From Bacteroidales bacterium (lineage in GTDB: Bacteria; Bacteroidota; Bacteroidia; Bacteroidales; UBA7960), in the NCBI GenBank assembly GCA_003553005.1, contig PUPG01000148.1, forward strand, positions 1 to 11,016: 11,016 nucleotides of DNA. Direction: 5' to 3'. The notes beneath the pieces were generated by a model. It was given only the letters and a program-made list of their open reading frames with translations, was not told the origin of the DNA and did no database searches. Shown here in pieces: positions 7,080 to 11,016 of the stretch (within the stretch, counting starts at the first letter, position 1; every line of letters starts with the position of its first letter). Position numbers and translations under genes: made by a program.

Positions 7080-7087
7080 CAAAAGTT
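7080..7087 (-). promoter_or_regulatory. Weak candidate -7 element for the exb operon
   Basis: The minus strand reads AACTTTTG, one mismatch from TAnnTTTG, about 45 nt before the exbB-like ATG. A TTTG lies 22 nt further upstream, near the 3' end of the tRNA gene, slightly beyond the usual spacing. The operon might instead be read through from the tRNA promoter. Confidence 0.25.
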
Positions 7088-7118
7088 GTTTAGGTTTTGG
7101 TGCTTATTCCAAAATCAG

Positions 7119-7206
7119 CGGAGAGAAAGGGATTCGAACCCTTGATCCGCTTTTGACGGATACACGCTTTCCAGGCGTGCGCCTTAGACCACTCGGCCAC
7201 CTCTCC
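7119..7206 (-). tRNA. tRNA-Ser (anticodon GGA)
   Basis: The minus strand folds as an 88-nt class II tRNA. The acceptor stem GGAGAGG pairs with TCTCTCC (one G-U pair), with discriminator G73 as expected for serine. The D-arm contains GGCCGAGTGG. The anticodon stem-loop is CACGC-CTGGAAA-GCGTG, giving anticodon GGA, which reads UCC and UCU. A long variable arm has stem ATCCG/CGGAT, and the T-arm is AAGGG-TTCGAAT-CCCTT. The 3' CCA is not encoded. It lies on the same strand as, and upstream of, the exb operon. Confidence 0.97.
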
Positions 7207-7244
7207 CTTAATCTATCAGCGTTTGTAGCCTCGATTTAAGGCTG

Positions 7245-7252
7245 CTAAAATA
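7245..7252 (-). promoter_or_regulatory. Candidate -7 element for tRNA-Ser
   Basis: The minus strand reads TATTTTAG, one mismatch from TAnnTTTG, about 39 nt before the tRNA 5' end. The region just upstream is very rich in A- and T-runs. No clear -33 element is at the expected distance, so confidence is low. Confidence 0.3.
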
Positions 7253-7253
7253 C

Positions 7254-7304
7254 AAAAAAAATTCAACCTCACGTTTTTTTGTGTTTTTTTATTTTTTAAA
7301 AAAT
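7254..7304. other. AT-rich region with phased A/T tracts
   Basis: A-run 7254-7261, T-runs 7274-7280 and 7284-7290, and a 14-bp palindrome ATTTTTTAAAAAAT at 7291-7304. Tract centres on the right side are spaced near 10 bp, which favours intrinsic DNA bending. It lies upstream of the tRNA promoter candidate and could act as an upstream activating element; this is inference. Confidence 0.4.
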
Positions 7305-7358
7305 GTCAAACGAAAGCCCTGAAAGTCAATATGTACAGACATTAGCCGAGGGATCTGA

Positions 7359-7395
7359 ACTATCCGGGCAACCAAATTGTCATTACCCGGATAGT
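7359..7395. repeat. 10-bp inverted repeat after the peptidase gene
   Basis: ACTATCCGGG (7359-7368) is perfectly complementary to CCCGGATAGT (7386-7395) with a 17-nt loop. It starts about 22 bp after the peptidase stop codon on the minus strand. There is no T-run after the hairpin on the minus strand, so it is not a classic intrinsic terminator; it may protect the 3' end of the transcript or be a binding site. Confidence 0.6.
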
Positions 7396-7416
7396 CATCT
7401 CACAAAAAAAGTGCCA

Positions 7417-9453
7417 CTATTTAAATGCGGACAGTGCTCTTTCCACTGCCTCAAACATGGGTTCGTTGCTGATTTGTTCTCCGACCGCCTCATCCATCCA
7501 GTGTTTTGGGGTGAGCTGACCAATGGAAAAGATTCTCAGCTCTTCCTCGGCAAAATCTTTATCCCTGATGTAATCTTCCAGCTGGAACATGATCAGTCTG
7601 CCGTAGGGGTAGTTGGAAAGATAGAGCGGTGATTGGATCATGTGCGAATAAATTGCGAGCAAGGGGATGTCGTCCACACCAAAAACATCCGCGTAATATT
7701 CATTCCACACCTCTTTGGCGATCCGGATGGTTGCTTCCTTCAGTTCGCCGGGGGTTGCTTCTGGATTGTCGTACAGCCACTTCCACACATTCATGTCCAC
7801 AAGAGACACACCCATCATTTCATAGTTGTCCCAGAACACGTCAAGCACCTCCAGGTGTTCCTGCATCGGGTCTTCCTGGCTGATGCCCAGGAACTCCAGG
7901 TCGCGACGCTGATACATGAAGGCGAGAGCTTCCGTAAATGCCGTATTGGGAATGCCATTGATAAAATAGTTGTCCACAAAGCGGGTGCTGATGGTTTGCT
8001 CCACGTTGTGGCCAAATTCGTGAATCGCGATGTTATAGCCTTTATAATCCATGCCGTCGGCGCCGATGCGGGTTCTCAGGTGCGATGGTTTTCCGTGCAT
8101 GGAGGACCGCCAGGCGTGTCCGGATCCCCTGGCTGCATCTACTTCGATACGTTCTGCAATGTAATCAGCCATCTCTGGGGTATGTCCAAGTTGCCTCAGG
8201 ATGCGGGGGAGGTCACGGTTCAGTGCATCGGCATCCGGGTACCGCCTGCGTGTGATCTCGTCCAGTTCTTCCTCCGAAACACCCGCCCTGCCTTTAAATC
8301 CGTCATACCACAAATCGTAGGGCCTGAGGTCGCGTCCAAGCCTTTCCCTGATCAGGTCGGCCGTTTCCTTTAGCAAAGGTGAGGCGGCATACTCCCGGAA
8401 CAGCGCTTCCACTTCTTCTTGCGGAATTTCCATTCCGCCTTCGAAGCTGCGCTTAATATAGGTGTCCATTTGCGGATAGTAGGGATCCATGCTCCTCAAT
8501 CCGTTGAACACATTCAGCAGGTGTGCGTACCGGCGTTCCCCTTCAGGTTCGGCATCCACGGGTTCTCCGTTCTGCCACACCTCGTTGGTATAGGGGTTCC
8601 AGGTGTACGCGTCGTTGTTGATCACTTGTTCAGGGATGTCCTGGTTGATGATGTTGAGCATTACCTGGTACAACATCTCTTTTTTCTCGATGCCATCCGG
8701 CTGTCCGTAGTTCGACCGGATCTCATCGCGAATGTTCCAGTGGGCAAGCAGCTTCATGCCCTCCGGAAACAATGCCTCTCCTTCCTCGTTTCGGAGTTTT
8801 CCTGCATAGATATTGTATTCAGAGATGTACAGCCCCACGTCGCTGCTGATCCGGCCATATTCCTGGTTCAGGCGGGATGGGACACGGGCGGTAAAATAGT
8901 CGCCCAGGCGGGCATGTCCCCATTCCTGGGCTGTCCAATCGCCGCCGCGCTCATTCTTCTCATCCAGGGTGTATTGCGGAAAGTTAAGTGCGATGGTAAA
9001 GGCAATCTTGTTATCATACAGGTCGCCCTGGATATGTGCTGCCGGGCTGTAGGCACCGAACATCTGGTCAATGCGGTGTACTGGCCCGCGATCCTCGTGC
9101 AGCTGGCGGTTAAGTTCGAGTGAAATCCGGTTCATGTACCCGTAAAGGTGTTCGAAATAATGCTCCAGCCGGTCAAATACCAGGTCAAGCTCCTCTTCGT
9201 CGGCGATAAAGGACTGGATGCAGAAGTCTTTGAAGTCTTCCGTTGATCCGTCGTCGTTTCTCCAAAGCGAGGCGGTCTGGGTCACGCCACGCCGGATGCG
9301 TTCAGCATGTGCTTCGCCGTGCATTTCGGTTAATTCGTCAATCACTTCTTCCATGGTTACGGAATCTATGGGTGTAAGGTCGGTGGAGTCGGGGGCAGGT
9401 TCACAGGCTGCCATGACCCACAGGGCTAAAAGGACGGTGATAAGCCTTTTCAT
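7417..9453 (-). CDS. Putative lipoprotein zinc metallopeptidase (HEFGH, M3-like gluzincin)
   Basis: The protein has 678 residues from the ATG chosen here. It begins with a lipoprotein signal peptide (MKRLITVLLALWVMAAC), with Cys17 as the lipidation site, so it is expected to be membrane-anchored in the periplasm or at the surface. The catalytic motif HEFGH is at 478-482 in IAIHEFGHNVEQ, with His478 and His482 as zinc ligands and Glu479 as general base. Glu508 in FTEALAF, 26 residues later, fits the third zinc ligand of a gluzincin such as the M3 family. Later features include NYPYGRLIMFQL near 620. The rest is mostly helical, also as in M3-like enzymes. I cannot name the exact family; M3-like is an inference. 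An in-frame ATG 14 codons earlier was rejected because it would bury the signal peptide and lies within the promoter-to-leader region. It has its own promoter. Confidence 0.8.
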   Translation of the reverse strand: MKRLITVLLALWVMAACEPAPDSTDLTPIDSVTMEEVIDELTEMHGEAHAERIRRGVTQTASLWRNDDGSTEDFKDFCIQSFIADEEELDLVFDRLEHYFEHLYGYMNRISLELNRQLHEDRGPVHRIDQMFGAYSPAAHIQGDLYDNKIAFTIALNFPQYTLDEKNERGGDWTAQEWGHARLGDYFTARVPSRLNQEYGRISSDVGLYISEYNIYAGKLRNEEGEALFPEGMKLLAHWNIRDEIRSNYGQPDGIEKKEMLYQVMLNIINQDIPEQVINNDAYTWNPYTNEVWQNGEPVDAEPEGERRYAHLLNVFNGLRSMDPYYPQMDTYIKRSFEGGMEIPQEEVEALFREYAASPLLKETADLIRERLGRDLRPYDLWYDGFKGRAGVSEEELDEITRRRYPDADALNRDLPRILRQLGHTPEMADYIAERIEVDAARGSGHAWRSSMHGKPSHLRTRIGADGMDYKGYNIAIHEFGHNVEQTISTRFVDNYFINGIPNTAFTEALAFMYQRRDLEFLGISQEDPMQEHLEVLDVFWDNYEMMGVSLVDMNVWKWLYDNPEATPGELKEATIRIAKEVWNEYYADVFGVDDIPLLAIYSHMIQSPLYLSNYPYGRLIMFQLEDYIRDKDFAEEELRIFSIGQLTPKHWMDEAVGEQISNEPMFEAVERALSAFK

Positions 9454-9492
9454 GATGGGATAGGTTTTGGTAAATAATGCGTTCGACAGGGG

Positions 9493-9500
9493 CAAAGATA
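9493..9500 (-). promoter_or_regulatory. Bacteroidota-type -7 promoter element for the metallopeptidase
   Basis: The minus strand reads TATCTTTG, a full match to TAnnTTTG, in the gap after the RND gene stop. Transcription would start near 9487, leaving a leader of about 33 nt before the ATG at 9453, close to the leader length predicted for the sprT-like gene. It overlaps the upstream ATG at 9495 and therefore argues against that start. A -33 element is not obvious. Confidence 0.65.
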
Positions 9501-9531
9501 AAAAAAGGTGGGCAAGTTTGACCTGATCAGC

Positions 9532-11016
9532 TTATTTGCCGGAAAAGTGTTTGATGATGTCGGTGGTCATCACGTAGATGCCGGGCAGGATGATCAGCGT
9601 GAGGACGGTGCCAAACAGGAGGCCTCCGATCACAGTAAGTGCCAGTGGTTGTAGCAGTTCGCCGCCTGCTCCGAGAGCCAGTCCGAGGGGTAGCATACCA
9701 AACACAGTGGTTAACGTGGTCATCAGGACCGGCCGCAGGCGGATGGCCCCGGCTTCGCCAATGGCTGTCCTGGGATTCGTCCCTTGACCTGCTTGTCTGT
9801 CGGCGAAAGTAACCAGCAGGATGGCGTTGTTGACCAATATCCCTACCAGAAAGATAAGCCCGAGCAGCACCGGTGCACTGAGTGCGGTTCCTGTCAGAAA
9901 GAGCATCAAAGCAACTCCAGTGACGGCAAATGGGATGCTGACAAGGATCACCAGGGGGCTGCTGAATTTTTCATATTGGATGGACAGGACGACAAAAACA
10001 AAGAATATCGCCAGCACAATGGCGAGGCGCATGGAGCGGTTGGTTTCTTGTATGGCCTCCGCGGCGCCGCCATAAACAATGCTGTATCCTTCAGGCATGT
10101 CAAAATCTGCAAGCGCTTCTTCTACGCGCTGCTGTACTTGCCCTACGGTAGCTTCTTCCGGATTAACCGTGCCATTCACCCTGACAATGCGGATCTGGTT
10201 GAGGCGTTCAATGTGTGCCGGTCCCATCTCTTCGTGGAAGTCGGCAATGCTGCCCAGGTTAATGTATCTGCCTTCGGCATCGAAAAGTGGCATGTTCGCC
10301 ATGCTGGTGGCCGAGCCGGTTAAGCTTCGGGGCATGCGTACCCTGATGTTGTATTCAAATCCACCAGTTACATACCTTGTGGGTACGGTGCCATCCACAG
10401 CAGACTGGATGGCATGGCCTGCTTCAGCTGAGGATATCCCCATGTCGGCGGCTTTTTCTTCATCCAAACGAATGATTACCTGGGGAATGCGCTCATCCCG
10501 GCCAATCTGGACGCTTCCCATCCCGTCAATGTCTTGCAGTCGCCCAAGGATCTGCCTGGCGGTCGACTCCAGCACATCCAGGTCTTCGCCCACCACGCCT
10601 ACAGATATATCATCATCCACCACAGAAGTGCGCAAGCCTTCGATGCGGGGGCCGCGAATCCTTTCCTGGGTGAACACCAGTCCGGTTTCCTTCACTTTTT
10701 CTGCAAAAGCATTGACCCAGCGTTCTGCAGGGTATTGGCGTCGTTGGCTAAGGGGCACAAGCTGCACCACCATGTCGATCATGCCACCGCGAATGCTTAG
10801 CTGTCCACCACGGAAATAACCGCCGGCAGTGGTGTAGTAGTTTTCCACGTGCGGCATTTCTTCGATGGCTTCTTCAATGATGATGGCTGCTTCCTGGGTG
10901 GGTTCCGGTGCGGTTCCCAGCGGCAGCACAAAACGCATGGTGATGCGTCCGTCATCCACAGGGGGCAAAAATTCGCTGCCTCTCTGGCCCAGCGACCATA
11001 TGCCGGCACCTAGCAG
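9532..11016 (-). CDS. RND-family efflux transporter permease, C-terminal half (partial)
   Basis: The reading frame is open to the right edge of the window; 494 residues are visible, about half of a typical RND permease of around 1,000-1,050 residues. The visible part starts at the end of a membrane helix (LLGAGIWSLGQRGSEFLPP, TM7), runs through the second periplasmic loop with DDGRITM and the porter subdomains (about 20-310), and ends with five helices at about 329-349, 353-375, 378-402, 427-451 and 456-480. Key family motifs are GILVNNAILLVTFADRQ (about 392-408) and RLRPVLMTTLTTVFGMLPL. It resembles HAE-1/AcrB-type pumps, which use the proton gradient to expel drugs or other compounds with an adaptor and outer-membrane channel; those partners should lie to the right. 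The proton-relay aspartates of TM4 are outside the window. The substrate cannot be told. Confidence 0.93.
   Translation of the reverse strand: MLGAGIWSLGQRGSEFLPPVDDGRITMRFVLPLGTAPEPTQEAAIIIEEAIEEMPHVENYYTTAGGYFRGGQLSIRGGMIDMVVQLVPLSQRRQYPAERWVNAFAEKVKETGLVFTQERIRGPRIEGLRTSVVDDDISVGVVGEDLDVLESTARQILGRLQDIDGMGSVQIGRDERIPQVIIRLDEEKAADMGISSAEAGHAIQSAVDGTVPTRYVTGGFEYNIRVRMPRSLTGSATSMANMPLFDAEGRYINLGSIADFHEEMGPAHIERLNQIRIVRVNGTVNPEEATVGQVQQRVEEALADFDMPEGYSIVYGGAAEAIQETNRSMRLAIVLAIFFVFVVLSIQYEKFSSPLVILVSIPFAVTGVALMLFLTGTALSAPVLLGLIFLVGILVNNAILLVTFADRQAGQGTNPRTAIGEAGAIRLRPVLMTTLTTVFGMLPLGLALGAGGELLQPLALTVIGGLLFGTVLTLIILPGIYVMTTDIIKHFSGK

Noticed and set aside
7119..7206. tRNA-Ser as an integration site of a mobile element
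   Set aside because: No integrase, no repeated tRNA 3' end and no foreign-looking genes are found on either side.
7359..7395. Inverted repeat as an intrinsic terminator of the peptidase gene
   Set aside because: The minus strand after the hairpin reads TCAGATCCC with no T-run, so the standard terminator pattern is missing.
7303..7632. Plus-strand open frame of 109 codons starting in the tRNA-peptidase gap
   Set aside because: Two thirds of it is antisense to the peptidase C-terminus, the intergenic part contains the inverted repeat, and no -7 element or domain supports it.
7633..9123. Plus-strand open frames of 246 and 234 codons opposite the metallopeptidase
   Set aside because: The minus-strand frame has a lipoprotein signal and a catalytic motif and spans the whole region; the opposite frames show no domain and no promoter or start signals.
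9454..9495. Upstream in-frame ATG of the metallopeptidase adding 14 residues
   Set aside because: It would place MPLSNALFTKTYPI before a clean lipoprotein signal peptide, and it overlaps the TATCTTTG promoter element.
10079..10819. Plus-strand open frame of 246 codons opposite the RND gene
   Set aside because: The RND transporter frame is unbroken and carries strong family motifs; the opposite frame has low-complexity Ser/Arg/Met-rich content typical of a shadow.
10966..10968. TTG as a start codon for the RND gene
   Set aside because: The frame stays open to the window edge and encodes typical RND sequence (GSEFLPPVDDGR) across this codon, so it is an internal leucine of a truncated gene.

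Overview
The window looks like an ordinary chromosomal stretch from a Bacteroidota bacterium; this assignment is an inference. Supporting signs are: at least two good matches to the Bacteroidota -7 promoter element (TAnnTTTG) at sensible distances from starts, almost no Shine-Dalgarno sequences except in front of two exbD genes, A-rich leaders before several starts, the gene order exbB - small membrane protein - exbD - exbD, and a short Mla-type ABC operon. Nothing points to a phage, plasmid, integron, CRISPR array or insertion sequence.

Left part (19-2767, minus strand): a tightly coupled operon read right to left, mlaE-like permease, mlaF-like ATPase, then a MacB/FtsX-type permease. Each junction is an ATGA overlap. 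MlaE and MlaF belong to the machinery that moves phospholipid between the inner and outer membranes. The third gene is from a different ABC exporter class and has no ATPase domain of its own. No MCE (MlaD-like) gene is visible; it could lie just beyond position 1.

Middle (2768-4780): a divergent intergenic region with a good promoter for the plus strand, then a SprT-like zinc-metalloprotease-domain gene and a mannose-1-phosphate guanylyltransferase gene 25 bp apart, probably one transcript. They end at a strong bidirectional hairpin terminator shared with the convergent exb operon.

Right-centre (4804-7206, minus strand): a proton-channel operon with one ExbB/TolQ-like protein carrying a signal peptide and an acidic extension, one small three-helix membrane protein, and two different ExbD-like proteins. 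It should energise an envelope process using the proton gradient. No TonB is encoded here. A tRNA-Ser(GGA) gene lies just upstream on the same strand.

Right part (7417-11016, minus strand): a lipoprotein with a HEFGH zinc-peptidase motif, having its own promoter, preceded by the C-terminal half of an RND efflux transporter that runs off the right edge of the window.

No clear new multi-gene system was found. The points most worth a second look are the mixed Mla/MacB operon, the conserved-looking small membrane protein with paired ExbDs, the unusual strong ribosome binding sites of the exbD genes, and the poorly classified lipoprotein metallopeptidase.
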